Numbered from the stretch's first letter, positions 23,571 to 36,235 are shown. The stretch is 64,000 nt of DNA from Synaphobranchus kaupii (GCA_029718625.1 CM056383.1:21863930-21927929), one strand, 5' to 3'. Program-made: numbers and translations. Notes: generated by a model from the sequence alone, not told the origin.

Positions 23571-25363
23571 TGTAGAACCCGCACAGCTAGACCAATGAGG
23601 GAATAGCTGGAGGGGAAGGAGTAAATATGTTTTTCCTCTGCTGTTGTGATGTAAATAAAAAGAGTTCAGTGATTTATCCTCCGGTCATGTATATATTACA
23701 AGTACATTTAAGAATATACTGAGTCAGTCGCCATGAGTCAGATATGAATGCGCTGCTCCATATCCCGCTTAAGACAGGCCTGAAACGGATCAGTATGATT
23801 CTTATTATTCTCCGTTCGTAAACGGGGCCATGTTGTCATCACGGATATATCCGACCTGTCGTCCAAATGTCAATATTCCAATGGGAGCATTAGAACACTC
23901 ACACAGGAGCTGAACGACACATCGAATATATCGATGATCACAAACAGTAAGCGTAACAGTTACTATTAGTTTACTCGTACTTATCTAACTTTATATTAAA
24001 TTATAATTTAGAATTTACTTTAATCATGCGTGAAGCTCAGAGTGGTTACACTCGACTCTTCCTTGTAGGCCACCATTACTGAATATATGCTCCCGGGATT
24101 AGCACTATTGCCGAATCTCAGTTCGGTGGAGAAACTCAGAGGTTGGGGGTCTGGCCAACACAATACATGTATTATATTTTACATCGATAGGGCTCCTTAA
24201 GGCTAATTTGACAAGAACCGACGTAGAACGTCCATGGGCTCTCTTCACGTCAAATTCCCAGAGCCGTGCATTCAACCAATCCTGATAATGGCCGACCTTA
24301 GCCGCCTATCCAACTTGGTAACTCCACATACTGTACCCCGCCACTGATCAGTTGGTCATTGGTCAGAATTGTTCCCCTGAGTATTCAGTCGTAACTTAGG
24401 CTGAAAAAGGTATAAAAAAGGATTAGAGTCATGGAGACCACGCAAGTTAAAATAATAAGAATTTATTCACAGGCAGGTAGGTCATTATCTTAAAATTAGG
24501 TCAATTACAAAACATAGAAAATAAGAAAAGAAACACAGAGTAAATATCTTACCCGGCCTGCTTCAGCTACACACACATACATACATAATCTGCACGGTGT
24601 GGGAGATCGATTACGATTCTCCCTACACAAACACATAGAGTATGCACACAATCTGCACGGTGTGGGAGATCGGTTACGATTCTCTCAGATAGGTTTGTCT
24701 CCCTGTCTTTTAAGCCAAATCCTGCGTTTGAACCAGGCGGCAGTGCCATAAATTAACCTGGAGGTGTGGTCGAATCGGGAATCTAGACCCCCACCGTTGC
24801 TGAGTAGGGTGAAGGGAAAAGGAGTTGATTACCGGAGAGGACATTTCAGTGTTACAGTTTTACAGAGTTATTGGAACTATGTTTTACTAAACTCCATTTG
24901 GTATGAAATGTATCTCATTTGATTCCTTGATTTTACTGGATTACATACCAAACAGCTTACCATTATGATTATTATTAACAGATTAAATATTATTATGTTG
25001 CAGTTGTCATGAAAATTCCCTTCTGATGAACCATTTTACATGCAATTCCTGTTACTACTACATAAGACATAATGTAACAATATAAGAATCACATGTGCAA
25101 TGTTTGTAAGTTTTACAGGGTCTGTTGACCATTTAAACTGAAGTTTCTGCTTAACCCAGGAGAGAAGGAGGGTGCAATGAACTGAGGTGCCAGCCTGAGG
25201 GCACTGTGGTATTGTCCGTAGTCACGTGTGAGGCTTGAAGGATCTAAGGGGAAAAGGTCACAGATGGTCGGGTAGGACATTCCTTGCGCCACGACCCCTG
25301 TGCCATAAATGCCACTAAACACACATTCACACCCATGACATAGTCCAGTTTCCTCTTATCACA
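23571..25363 (-). repeat. 3' LTR (1793 bp)
   Basis: Near-identical to 28838-30596 except for indels. This copy keeps about 66 bp around 23870-23945 that the other lacks, and misses about 28 bp present near 29395-29420 of the other. A plus-strand TATA-like ggtataaaaaagg occurs at about 24410 in both. Confidence 0.85.
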
Positions 25364-28300
25364 GTCCTTTCCCAGGTGAGGACATCCTTGAGAACAAATG
25401 GGATGAAAACCCAAAGGAAGTCAGAGTTATATTGTTTCATTACAAGGCCCTCTGGTCCTTTGAAGTTTATGACGAGCACCGTTCTCGAGCTCCTCACAAA
25501 TGGCAGCCTTTGCCACATTGACTCCCCTCTTACAGCTCCCCCCTCTGGCCCAGTGGGGGACACTTCAGAACGTCCTCCCGAGGGGTCATGGACAATTCCC
25601 CAACTGGTTTCCTTCGGATCCCCAGGGTCGTAGGGCTGCCTGTGGGGAGAACTGGAGAGGCTGAGACCAAATGTTGTGTGGGATGAGGCGTGCGTTGTAG
25701 GGGGTGGATCAGATGTTGGATGGTGTGAAGAAGGGAACTTCACGCCACAGGCCACCTGTTGCACCAAGCCCATTAGCTCAGTCAGAGCCCGCGTTCTTCC
25801 TTCCCCCATCCGCGGGGCTGTGCAGAGGCTGAATGGTAGGGAAAAGGTGTGATGGTAGGGAAAAGGTTGCAAAACATTATAGATATAAATGATGTAGTTG
25901 GGAGTTTCATAACAACTGCATTATGTTGGAAATTTAACTTTTGTACCTCTCATGGTAATATATATTATGATTTTGGATAAACTCGATTTGGGTATATTAA
26001 AAGAAAAGAAGACAAACGCTAACCCATCTTGTGCAGCAGGTTGTTAAAGTATTAATTATTATAATTATAATTATTTATTTATGTATTTATTTTCTATTTG
26101 GCATCAGTACATCATTCTGGAGCATATGTTCTGCAGGCTAAGCCACACTCGATGGTATGGGTTTAATGGAATAATGGATGTCTAGTGGAGAGAAACGCCT
26201 GCGCTTCAGACCAAATTTCCTTCATGATATTTACAGTATTATTAGTGGGGTGTTAGAAATCAGTGGCCACCTGATTTGCTACCTATATTGAATTAGAAGT
26301 TAAATCATCAAGCCGTGACTGTAGCCATGCAGAGATTTCATTAATTTTGCTACAATGCATCACATATGCTGACAGGTGTTTGAAATGTTCAACCGTACAT
26401 GGGCCATTATAAAAGTTATGTAATAAAAAGATTATGATCAAAAATAATAGTATAAAAGTAAAACTGCTAAAAAACACACTGAACATAGTTTATGACATAA
26501 AAGTTTTAAGAGAGGTGGAATTATGGAATGGCTACCCAGACCTGACAGAGACAGGGAAGTTGGTTTTTAATCCATTACACACATTGCACAGATAACATTC
26601 TATAGTTATATTATATTCTATTGACCTCTATTACCCCCCTCTTGATGCCTGAAATCATGAGGTGGTAATAGCTTGATTTTTCCAGAAACAGAAAACAGTT
26701 TAACTTAAGCATTCATTCATTATTAGTGCTATTAGTTTATGTTGTTAAAATACATTGAACTATATAAAAACTCATGTTTTTTCACCAAGAAACACATATG
26801 TTTGAATTTACATTGTGTCCTATATGTGCTGTAGTTATGTGGTTTTGGGATGTGTGTTGAGCGAATCTAAGGTGTTATTCTGAATTGGATGGGTGGATCC
26901 TTTTGCACTAATAAATGTGTTGTAAAATATGCTCTGGTGCTACACCAGGGGGTTTGTTTAGGGTTAAGGTTTCCTAAATGAGGTGCGCATGTTTTATGGC
27001 CCCTTCAAGTACTCCACCCATCTTACCCAGAACTCAGCATATTCCTGGCGCTGAAAAGGGAGAGAAACCTGTGCAGGGTTATTGTCTGCATAGTTCAGGT
27101 CCTGTACTGGGTAAATGATTATAGCCAGTTATTGATGATTGAAAAACAAAAATCATACACTCTGAAGACTGTAGGTTCTCTGCTTTTTACAGAAGGAAGA
27201 TACTCAACAAGACAGGTAGAGGAGAAAGAAGGGTAGAGAAAACATAAAGAGAAAGAAAGTAAGGAGACAAATGGACAAAAAGACCAATAAGCCAGTCTTT
27301 GCCAGAAAATGACCCTATTTCAGCTTTTAAATGAAAGGGGTAAATATAGAATAAATTTAATGAAGAAATTACTTCTTCTTCGATTTATTTATTTATTTAA
27401 TTGAGGAAGAACTATTCTCCCAAACTATAAAACCATTTAGGACTCCTGCCTAGAAAGACTTTCTTAGTAGTCCCAAACACTTTGCCATGCAGGAACAGAC
27501 AATGCTGGCCCTAATTAAGGCAAGTGAAAGCTCAGCTGACTTTTGGTTCATTTTATGGCATTGACTGGTTTATTGACGTCAGACAGACATTCTAGCACAG
27601 GGTTTTGTGCTAGAGGAAATTTACACAGAAATACATCCATGTGATTTAAAAATCATACCTCAGTTAACTTAACTGGCACACAAGTAGGTATGTTGGTGAA
27701 TTCCAACATTTCCTAAATGACATGCCCAGGCAATTTATATAGATTTAGAGTTATTTATCTATATTATGGACTTTAACTTTCTGGTATTACAGATGTATAT
27801 CTAGACACAAATTAAAAGCAAACGGAAAACACAAATATGGCACAAAAAGTAACTACAGAAGGAAGACTTCTGTTTTTACATAAAAATAGCCTATATGCTA
27901 TTTGTTAACTTCTGCAAAGATGTTATGCAGCTCTTTAAAGATATGCTTTCCTCTGAAAGCATGGCCTGCTGGATCTTAGAGCAGTGCCTACTGTGCTATT
28001 GTCACATGATTTAGATTTACGCCCTGTCCTGAACAAGATCCTCTGCGTCCCCCACAGTATGGTGGAACAACAGAACAGTACCTTGCATCAACATACCTTC
28101 TATGTAATATCTCAAACCTATGTTAACAACAACAATCTATGTTAACAACATCTCAAACTTTTTACTTTCTTTAACACACATCCTCAAACCTTTAAGTTGA
28201 GCCATGAAGCACTCATCTTCCATTTACTCATTCTAGGGTTCTATAATTATTGCAGTCATAATGACCTCATAATATATAAAACTTCTGCATCCTAGAATGA

Positions 28301-28837
28301 CAGTGTCAACATTACATATATAGATATAGATAGATATATCTACGCACATAGATACACACATACATATATCTAGATATAACAGTGAGGGATGCTACCTCAC
28401 AATTACACAGATTTAGAAAAACCATGCAGTTCTCCTATCTTTCCCTGCCTTCCGTTGTTTATTAATTCCCCGAAGGGCAGTAATCTGGAATGTGCCCGGT
28501 TTCTACGGTCCCAGGGCCTGTCCGGGATATGTCGATCCCCTAAACAGTGTCTACATGGTGAAACAACACAAACTCTCCCTAGTATATGCTACTACGTAAA
28601 AGAATTGTGTTACTCACCACACCAAGGATCAAGAACCAGGAGTTACACTGACCAGAAAATCCCTGTTAGGAATATCCTGTCAATTACGCCAAACTGTAGG
28701 GAATTTTTTAAACAAAGTTGCAGGAGAAATTAACGGGTCAAGAAAATCAGACGCCCTCCTGCCGGAGGAATCACGTTGGTCGGACTTGTCACGGAAACTT
28801 CAGAAACAGCAACTGGAATCATGTCGAGGTCACCATT
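25364..28837 (-). other. Interior of the LTR element
   Basis: Mostly AT-rich noncoding DNA, with ata-type simple repeats near 28310-28380 and 26050-26095. No retroviral or Gypsy protein motif could be read in any frame. Confidence 0.55.
28817..28835 (-). promoter_or_regulatory. Primer-binding site, tRNA-Trp-like
   Basis: On minus, TGGTGACCTCGACATGATT begins 2 nt inside the 5' LTR. It matches the complement of a vertebrate tRNA-Trp 3' end, as I recall it, with about two mismatches. This fixes the element's orientation as minus. Confidence 0.65.
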
Positions 28838-30596
28838 TGTAGAACCCGCACAGCTAGACCAATGAGGGAATAGCTGGAGGGGAAGGAGTAAATATGTTTT
28901 TCCTCTGCTGTTGTGATGTAAATAAAAAGAGTTCAGTGATTTATCCTCCGGTCATGTATATATTACAAGTACATTTAAGAATATACTGAGTCCGTCGCCA
29001 CGAGTCAGATATGAATGCGCTGCTCCATATCCCGCTTAAGACAGGCCTGAAACGGATCAGTATGATTCTTATTATTCTCTGTTCGTAAACGGGGCCATGT
29101 TGTCATCACGGATATATCCGACCTGTCGTCCAAATGTCAATATTACAGTAAGCGTAACAGTTACTATTAGTTTACTCGTACTTATCTAACTTTATATTTA
29201 ATTATAATTTAGAATTTACTTTAATCATGCGTGAAGCTCAGAGTGGTTACACTCGACTCTTCCTTGTAGGCCACCATTACTGAATATATGCTCCCGGGAT
29301 TAGCACTATTGCCGAATCTCAGTTCGGTGGAGAAACTCAGAGGTTGGGGGTCTGGCCAACACAATACATGAATTATATTTTACATCGATAGTTGCGAGCC
29401 CAGGTCAGCGTGCACTCAAAGGGCTCCTTAAGGCTAATTTGACAAGAACCGACGTAGAACGTCCATGGGCTCTCTTCACGTCAAATTCCCAGAGCCGTGC
29501 ATTCAACCAATCCTGATAATGGCCGACCTTAGCCGCCTATCCAACTTGGTAACTCCACATACTGTACCCTGCCACTGATCAGTTGGTCATTGGTCAGAAT
29601 TGTTCCCCTGAGTATTCAGTCGTAACTTAGGCTGAAAAAGGTATAAAAAAGGATTAGAGTCATGGAGACCACGCAAGTTAAAATAATAAGAATTTATTCA
29701 CAGGCAGGTAGGTCATTATCTTAAAATTAGGTCAATTACAAAACATAGAAAATAAGAAAAGAAACACAGAGTAAATATCTTACCCGGCCTGCTTCAGCTA
29801 CACACATACATACATAATCTGCACGGTGTGGGAGATCGATTACGATTCTCCCTACACAAACACATAGAGTATGCACACAATCTGCACGGTGTGGGAGATC
29901 GGTTACGATTCTCTCAGATAGGTTTGTCTCCCTGTCTTTTAAGCCAAATCCTGCGTTTGAACCAGGCGGCAGTGCCATAAATTAACCTGGAGGTGTGGTC
30001 GAATCGGGAATCTAGACCCCCACCGTTGCTGAGTAGGGTGAAGGGAAAAGGAGTTGATTACCAGAGAGGACATTTCAGTGTTACAGTTTTACAGAGTTAT
30101 TGGAACTATGTTTTACTAAACTCCATTTGGTATGAAATGTATCTCATTTGATTCCTTGATTTTACCGGATTACATCCATACCAAACAGTTTACCATTATG
30201 ATTATTATTAACAGATTAAATATTATTATGTTGCAGTTGTCATGAAAATTCCCTTCTGATGAACCATTTTACATGCAATTCCTGTTACTACTACATAAGA
30301 CATAATGTAACAATATAAGAATCACATGTGCAATGTTTGTAAGTTTTACAGGGTCTGTTGACCATTTAAACTGAAGTTTCTGCTTAACCCAGGAGAGAAG
30401 GAGGGTGCAATGAACTGAGGTGCCAGCCTGAGGGCACTGTGGTATTGTCCGTAGTCACGTGTGAGGCTTGAAGGATCTAAGTGGAAAAGGTCACAGATGG
30501 TCGGGTAGGACATTCCTTGCGCCACGACCCCTGTGCCATAAATGCCACTAAACACACATTCACACCCATGACATAGTCCAGTTTCCTCTTATCACA
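28838..30596 (-). repeat. 5' LTR (1759 bp)
   Basis: Partner of 23571-25363. Its outer edge is ttatcaca at 30589-30596, its inner edge tgtagaaccc at 28838. Open frames inside it are shared with the other LTR and are not taken as genes. Confidence 0.85.
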
Positions 30597-30770
30597 GTCC
30601 TAGGCACAGATCATATCATCAGGGTTACCTGCGTGCCCCCCCCCACCGACCCCCCCAACCCCAAGAAAGATTCGCCTGAAAAAAAATTGAGCGGTGGGCC
30701 CAACTCCTAAGGGCCCCCCTGACCTTTGGGCCCCTGTGCATGAGCCAGACTGGCCCGTGAGAGGCCAACA
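30597..30770. other. C-rich insert between LTR element and LINE
   Basis: About 170 bp with runs of C and several gggccc-type blocks. It separates the LTR edge from the broken LINE frame, so it postdates the LINE or reflects repair at the breakpoint. Not identified. Confidence 0.4.
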
Positions 30771-32717
30771 CACTTCTCAAGGTGGTGAATCAAAATATTA
30801 TGATCAATGGTGTCGAAAGCAGCACTTAAATCTAAAACAATAAGGATTGACACTCGATTTGAGTCCGTGGCAAGCCTAAGATCGTTCACTATCTTCACTA
30901 AGGCCGTTTCGGTGCTATGATTCGATCTGAAGCCTGACTGAAATTTCTCAAAAATATTGTTGTCTTTGAGGAAGGTGTTGAGTTGGTTAAAAACTACTTT
31001 TTCAAGTACTTTCCTTATGAATGGCAGGTTAGATATAGGCCTGTAGTTATTAAGGATAGTACTATCTAGATTTGACTTTTTGAGTAGGGGCTTCACGACA
31101 GCAGTCTTAAAAGAGGTAGGAAATAAACTTGATTCTAAAGAGGTATTTATTATTTTAAGAATGTGGGGGGCCACACTATCATAGACATTCTTAAGGAATG
31201 TGCTGGGGACCGGATCTAGAGCACAGGTCGAGGAGCTGGTCTGAGCTACAATTTTGCTGAGTTCAGCTTGTGTTACAGATGTCAAGGATCGCAGTTTTGG
31301 AGGACAGTATCTGGGTGCGGCATCAACCGTGTTGAACTAGCAATGCCCGCCCTTATGGAGGTAACTTTATCCCTGAAAAAAGTTGCAAATTCTTCACATT
31401 TAGAAGCAGAGGCCTGAATGAGTGGGTTGAATTGGGTAGGATTAAGTAATTTATCAATGGTGGAGAATAAGACTCTGGTGTTTCCATTGTTCTCCGCAAT
31501 AATTTTAGAGAAGTGGTTCCTGCGCTCCTGGCTGACAGCCTTGTTATAAGTGGCAATCTTTTCTTTTGGAATGGCATGGTGAATGTGGAGCTTAGTTTTC
31601 CTCCATGTTCTTTCTGCTTTCCTACAGGATCTTTTAAGGTCACTAATAATGTTGTTCATCCATGGTGTCACCTTGTTAATAGATCTCTTTTTAGTCTTTA
31701 TTGGACTTATTCTGTCAAGTATGCCACTCAGTTCACTGTTGAAGGCTTCCACCATTTCATTGGTTGAATTATTAAAGATATTAGGATCTATGGAGCCCGT
31801 TAGCTCGACAAACTGCTGCTCTGTCCTGGTATTCAGGTACCGTTTTTCAATTGTAGTTTCAGGATAATTTGTTGTGGCATTTAGTAAAACATTAAAGTAT
31901 GATCTGACAATGATCAGATCATACTTTAATGTTTTACAACAATGATCTGACAAACTGATATCGTTCACTAATACATTGGTGACAGTAATTCCTCTAGAAA
32001 TAACTAGGTCAAGGGTGTTACCAAGTTTGTGGGTGGAGTCGGTAACATGCTGCTTTAACTCTAGGCTGTCTAGAATTTGAAGGAACTTTTTGGCTCTGGC
32101 ATCAGACTTCTTATGAACTTGAATGTTAAAATCGCCATTTACAATTATTCGATCGTAGCTAGTGATAATAAGCGACATGAGTTCAGAAAACTGATCAAGA
32201 AAGCCTGTCCATAGTTTTGGAGGGCAATATAGTGTAAGTAGGAGTATAGCTGGTTTAGCCTGCAGAGTAAAAGCAATGTATTCAAATGAGGAGAAATCAC
32301 CAAAACTGACCCTAGTACAACTATGCTTGTTTGAGAAGATAGTGGCTATTCCACCCCCTCGTTTCCCTTGTCTGGTTGAATGAAAGAAACTATAATTTGG
32401 AGGACAGGCCTCGATGAGGACCGCCGCACCATCCGAGGTGAGCCAGGTTTCGACAAGAAACAGGAAGTCTAATTTCATTTCAGAGATACAATCATTGATT
32501 GTAAAGGTCTTAGTAGTAAGAGCTCCTACATTCAATAAAGCCATATTAGTTAAAGATATGTCTGGTTGCAAAAGGATCTGTCTAGGCACAGTTAAAATAT
32601 TAGTTGGGTTTCTAACGATGCAAAATTGTGAAGAGCTTTTGCTTATCGAAACTCGTCTGGTGGAAATCAAGGTCGGGATTGATTCAGTAGTCACAGCATT
32701 ACAACTATAAGCATTAT
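30771..32717 (-). pseudogene. L2-like LINE, 5' half (endonuclease and RT N-terminus)
   Basis: Read on minus from about 32717: an AP-like endonuclease with LFLVETWL (catalytic Glu), IIVNGDFNIQVH and ISLSDHCC (SDH), then a linker. The RT N-terminus follows (31285-30770), with PVPSTFLKNV, NNYRPISNLPF, FQSGFRSNHSTETAL and LDLSAAFDTIDHNIL (RT motif A Asp). The frame shifts once near 31285. It ends abruptly after HHLEKCVGLS, where normal RT would continue toward the YADD region found at 22438-23570. Its first codons are in frame with a different LINE upstream. Confidence 0.85.
31884..31937. repeat. Perfect 24-bp inverted repeat inside LINE ORF
   Basis: Arms 31884-31907 and 31914-31937, loop caatga, flanked by repeated atgatctgac. 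The insertion leaves the LINE frame open and looks like a local template-switch event. Confidence 0.9.
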
Positions 32718-34640
32718 ATACAGCCACCACGGTCCCGTCAACGGTGATGGAGAGGTCATGTATTGGAGAGGTCTTGTATGGCATGAAGAGGAGCTCTGTC
32801 TTGTCAAGGTTGAGCTTCAGTTGATGGGTAGCCATCCACTCAGAGATGTCAGTCAGACAAGCAGATATCCTCTCCTTAACCTGTGGGGTAGAGGGAGGGA
32901 AAGAGAGGGAGAGTTGAGTATCGTCAGCATAGCTATGGTATGAGAAGCCATGTGAATTAATTACTGAACCAAGAGACTTAGTATACATAGAGAACAGCAG
33001 AGGACCCAGTACAGATCCCTGTGGGACTCCTGTATCAGTGAGATACAATACAAACCAAGAGAGGGCAGTCCCAGAAATGGCCATTTCAGCGAGTGTGGAG
33101 ATCAGGAGTTTGTGGTTGACCGTGTCGAACACCGCAGACAGGTCAAGGAGAATCAGAACAGAGGAGAGGGAGGAGGCTCTAGCAGAGGCGAGTGCCTCCG
33201 TCACGGCCAGGAGAGCAGTTTCAGTGGAATGGCCGGTTCTGAAGCCGGACTGATGCGGGTCAAGCAGGTTGTTCTGGTGGAGAAAAACAGACAGTTGGTT
33301 AAGGACAGCACGTTCAAGAGTTTTGGACAGGAAGGGCAAGAGAGATACAGGATGGTAGTTCCTGACATCAGAGGGATCCAAGCTAGGTTTTTTTAAGGAG
33401 TGGGGTTACACGGGCAGTTTTAAAGGCAGCAGGAACATGGCCACAGATTAGGGATGTGTTGATAATGGAGGACAGATATGGAAGGAGCTCAGCGGATATA
33501 GACTGGAGGACTGTTGAAGGTATGGGGTCCAGTGGACAGGTGGTTGCACGATGGCGCGTCACCAGCTGGAGCACATCTGCGTCCTCCAGAATCTTGAAGG
33601 ACGACAGTGTAGCGATGGGTTCAGTATGGGGGATGTGGGGTGTCACTGAATGCGTGAATGAGTTCTGGATTGTGGCCACCTTCCCCTCAAAGTGGGTCAG
33701 GAAGTCATCTGCAGAGAGGGAGGAGGGTGAAGGGGGTGGAGGGGGGGATGAGCAGGGAGGAGAACGTGGAAAAGAGTTTACGTGGATTAGATACACATGC
33801 ATCAATTTTAGACTGGAAAAATTAAGCTTTAGCTGATGTGGTTGCAGCCGTGAAGGCTGCCAGCAGAGTGTGGTAGGAGGCCAGGTCATCTGGGGATCTG
33901 GATTTCCTCCACTTTCTCTCAGCGGCTCGCATCATGGTTCTGCTGGATCTGAGAGAATCCGTCAGCCACGGGGAGGGGGGTAATGGTCGAGCTGGTTTGG
34001 AGACAAGAGGACATAGTGAGTTGAGAGACTGAAAGAGGCATAAGTTAAACACAGAGGTGGCAACATCAATAGGCATTTTAGCAAAGGTAGCAGGAGGAGG
34101 AAGTGCAGAGAGAGCAGAAGTAGTGAGAGAGGAATGCGAGAGGGTGCGGAGATTTCTCCTGAACATAACCGTGGGTGGGTTGTTAGCGGAGTTGAGGGAG
34201 AGTGGACAGGAGAGAGAAAATGAAATAAAGAAATGTTCCGATACATGGAGGGGGGTCACGGTGAGTTCAGATGTGGTTCAGATGTGAGAATTTCCAGGAC
34301 GTGGAAATGAGCAAACCAGTACCCCCGCCTCGGCCAGAGGCCCTGGGGGTGTGGGAGAAGGAGTAGCCAGCAGACAGTGCAGCTGGAGTGGCTGTGTTAT
34401 CGGGAGTGATCCAGGTCTCAGTAAGAGCCAGGAAGTGGAGGGACTTCACCTTGGCATAGGTAGTGATGAAGTCAGCTTTCTGGACAGCTGACCGGCAGTT
34501 CCATAGTCCACCCACCACTGAGAGTTCCTTATGAGAGGACAGTGGTGGGCAGACCAGGTTAGCCAGGCAGCGCCTGCGGTGGTTGGGCCTCCTGGAGCGA
34601 GCCATGGAGCACAGAGGAATGGGGGTTAGACACATAGTAG
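32718..34640 (-). pseudogene. LINE of the 17-kb family, endonuclease to mid-RT
   Basis: On minus: an endonuclease start with LHFLALTETWITPDN and SGRGGGTGLLI (34635-34267), a linker with RAAERKWRKSRSPDDL, then RT pieces including YHPVSLLPFLSKTLE, HQSGFRTGHSTETAL, GVPQGSVLGPLLFSMY and HSYADDTQLSLSF. Frames break near 34265, 33885 and 33383. The RT stops after DLSITVDGTVVA at about 32718, where the L2-like LINE begins in the same frame and produces a 699-codon chimeric open frame (33381-31282). The downstream third of this LINE is not found nearby. Family relation to 17062-18350 is inferred from motif wording. Confidence 0.85.
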
Positions 34641-35021
34641 GGGGTGATAAGACAGGTTAGGTGGGGAAAGATCATTACAAACAGATAATTCAGACAAATT
34701 GACAATGAGGCTGCCGTATTTACGGTATTTACGGCAGCCTCTGCTTTAACTTATAGACTATTTGCTAATTTCCCGATTGCACTCAGCTGCTTGCAGGGCT
34801 AATTCCCTCAGGTGAAGCTATTTTCAATTAGCAACACAAAAGCCCGGTAGTTGGCCTAAGAACACAAAACAAGTTAACAACTGACCGCTAATGTTGCAAT
34901 TTACTTCAACTACACAGTGACTATGCTACAAACAGTTCGATTAACTAACGCACAGCTGAAACCGAATGAAAATAATACACTTAGCCTATCCGACGGTAGA
35001 TAATTGAAAACGCTGGTCTGA
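34641..35021. other. Short intergap with hairpin
   Basis: Between the LINE 5' end and the Gypsy remnant. A 12-bp-arm hairpin (gaggctgccgta ... tacggcagcctc) lies at about 34707-34742. It may be LINE 5' UTR. No gene seen. Confidence 0.5.
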
Positions 35022-35780
35022 TTGTACACAGCCAGTAAGCCTGTTTCCTTTGATAGAGCCGATCGTAAGTCAGCAGCCTCTGTCACAGCCCCAGCTAGGG
35101 CACAGTCTCCAAGCCCTACCAGAAGTGTGAAGGGCCTGTGCTTTCAGTGTGGGGGGGAGAGGCACTATCGCCGGGACTGCTCACATTCCCCAAGTCCATC
35201 TGCAACACCACAGCCATGGAAGGCAGCTTCATCCAGCCATAGCAAATCACCTGTGATCAATGTCAGCCATGCAGAGAGCAGAGGCCCCAGCCTTTTCATT
35301 GAACTCAAAGTGTCAGGGGTGCAACTCAAGGCTGTTGTGGACACTGGTGCGGAGGCCACCATCATGTCTGAAGAGACTTACAAATTACTCCCAGACATGA
35401 CTCTGACGAGCCCCAAGAGAGTGTGTCTCCGAAACGCGGAAACAGGGAAAGAGATAATGGCCATGGGAGGTGTGCCAGTGCAGTTTCAGTTTCAGGAACA
35501 AAGACCCTGTTCTGGGAGATTTGTGACAGAACCAATACTTGCTTACATTACTGAAGGGGCTGGACCTGACGACTCCATCTCCAGGATCATACTGGAACAT
35601 GACACCACCATTCCCCCTGAGTGTCAATGCCTGGTGTGGGGCATAGTGAATGACCCTAAGACTGAGCTCCCTCCTGTTCTGGAACCGGTGAGTCTAGCTG
35701 ATGGTGTATCTTCAGGTAGCACGGTGACAAAGATGGACCACAGTGTGCCTGTACGGGTGTGCAACATCAGTGCCAGCAGC
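35022..35780 (+). pseudogene. Ty3/Gypsy retrotransposon: gag zinc knuckle and protease
   Basis: Open frame with a retroviral-type zinc knuckle CFQCGGERHYRRDC (CX2CX4HX4C) and, about 60 residues on, an aspartic protease core with AVVDTGAEATIMSEETYKLL. The 5' LTR and most of gag are missing. The frame is interrupted after VCNISASS at 35780 by the 9.1-kb element; reading resumes at 44868. Old and inactive. Confidence 0.85.
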
Positions 35781-36199
35781 TATGGAAGTAAATCTGTGCC
35801 ATCGGATTTTGAATTCGAATTTCTAACACTGAATTTTTTTTTGCATCGAAATCAGACTTTGAATTTTAAAAGCCATCGAATTTCTAGCACTGAATATTTT
35901 TTTGCCTCTGACATTTTTTTTCAATGTTTAAAAAAATTTGGTGTAAAAAATTTCGCCCTCTCAAAATATTCAGTGTAAAAAATTTGCCTTCTCAAAATAT
36001 TCAGTGCTAAAAATTCGCCCTCTCAAAATATTCAGTGTAAAAAAGTCAACATCCGGGTAACCAAGAAGAAGCAATCGATCCCTGCATCAAATCATCCAAC
36101 ATCCAGCCGATCAAGTTACGCTCCATTGGTCATGTGACGCCGAAACAGGAAGGCGGTGAAGCTCTGGTCAGAGCATGGCTCGTTAGCAGCTGCTCAGCT

Positions 36200-36235
36200 A
36201 TGTCGGTAACAACAAACAGAAATGATGGCGCTTCG
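36200..36235 (+). CDS. First coding exon in left TIR (12 aa)
   Basis: ATG opens MSVTTNRNDGAS and ends at a consensus donor (TCG|gtgagt). The mirror copy in the right TIR encodes MSVTKNRNDGAS with the same donor. The next acceptor gatgacag at 36877-36884 starts exon 2 (DSQADDIVQSARRLLQLIS), in phase. Exon 2 leaves the TIR after that point and soon hits a stop, so the left-hand gene is broken. Confidence 0.6.

Larger units (their letters stand above)
23571..30596 (-). mobile_element. LTR retrotransposon without recognisable gag-pol (7.0 kb)
   Basis: Two direct repeats of about 1.8 kb bound a 3.47-kb interior. Read on minus, each LTR begins TGTGATAAGAGG and ends GGTTCTACA (TG...CA). Just inside the 5' LTR is a primer-binding-site-like sequence, and just before the 3' LTR a purine-rich ctgggaaaggac. 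The interior is AT-rich and has no reverse transcriptase, protease or integrase motifs. One minus-strand frame of 181 codons (25872-25327) runs into the 3' LTR and resembles nothing I know. It probably needs enzymes from another element. No matching target duplication was seen (ctccc against gtcct), so the flanks may have been rearranged. Confidence 0.8.

Noticed and set aside
24567..25322. Minus-strand frames in the LTR (mirrored near 29736-30555)
   Set aside because: They lie within LTRs and have low-complexity content; no known domain.
25327..25872. 181-codon frame as an env- or pol-like gene
   Set aside because: No recognisable motif and it runs into the LTR; kept only as a remark.
33038..33836. 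Plus-strand frames opposite the LINE (for example 33456-33836)
   Set aside because: Antisense shadows of the LINE coding sequence.
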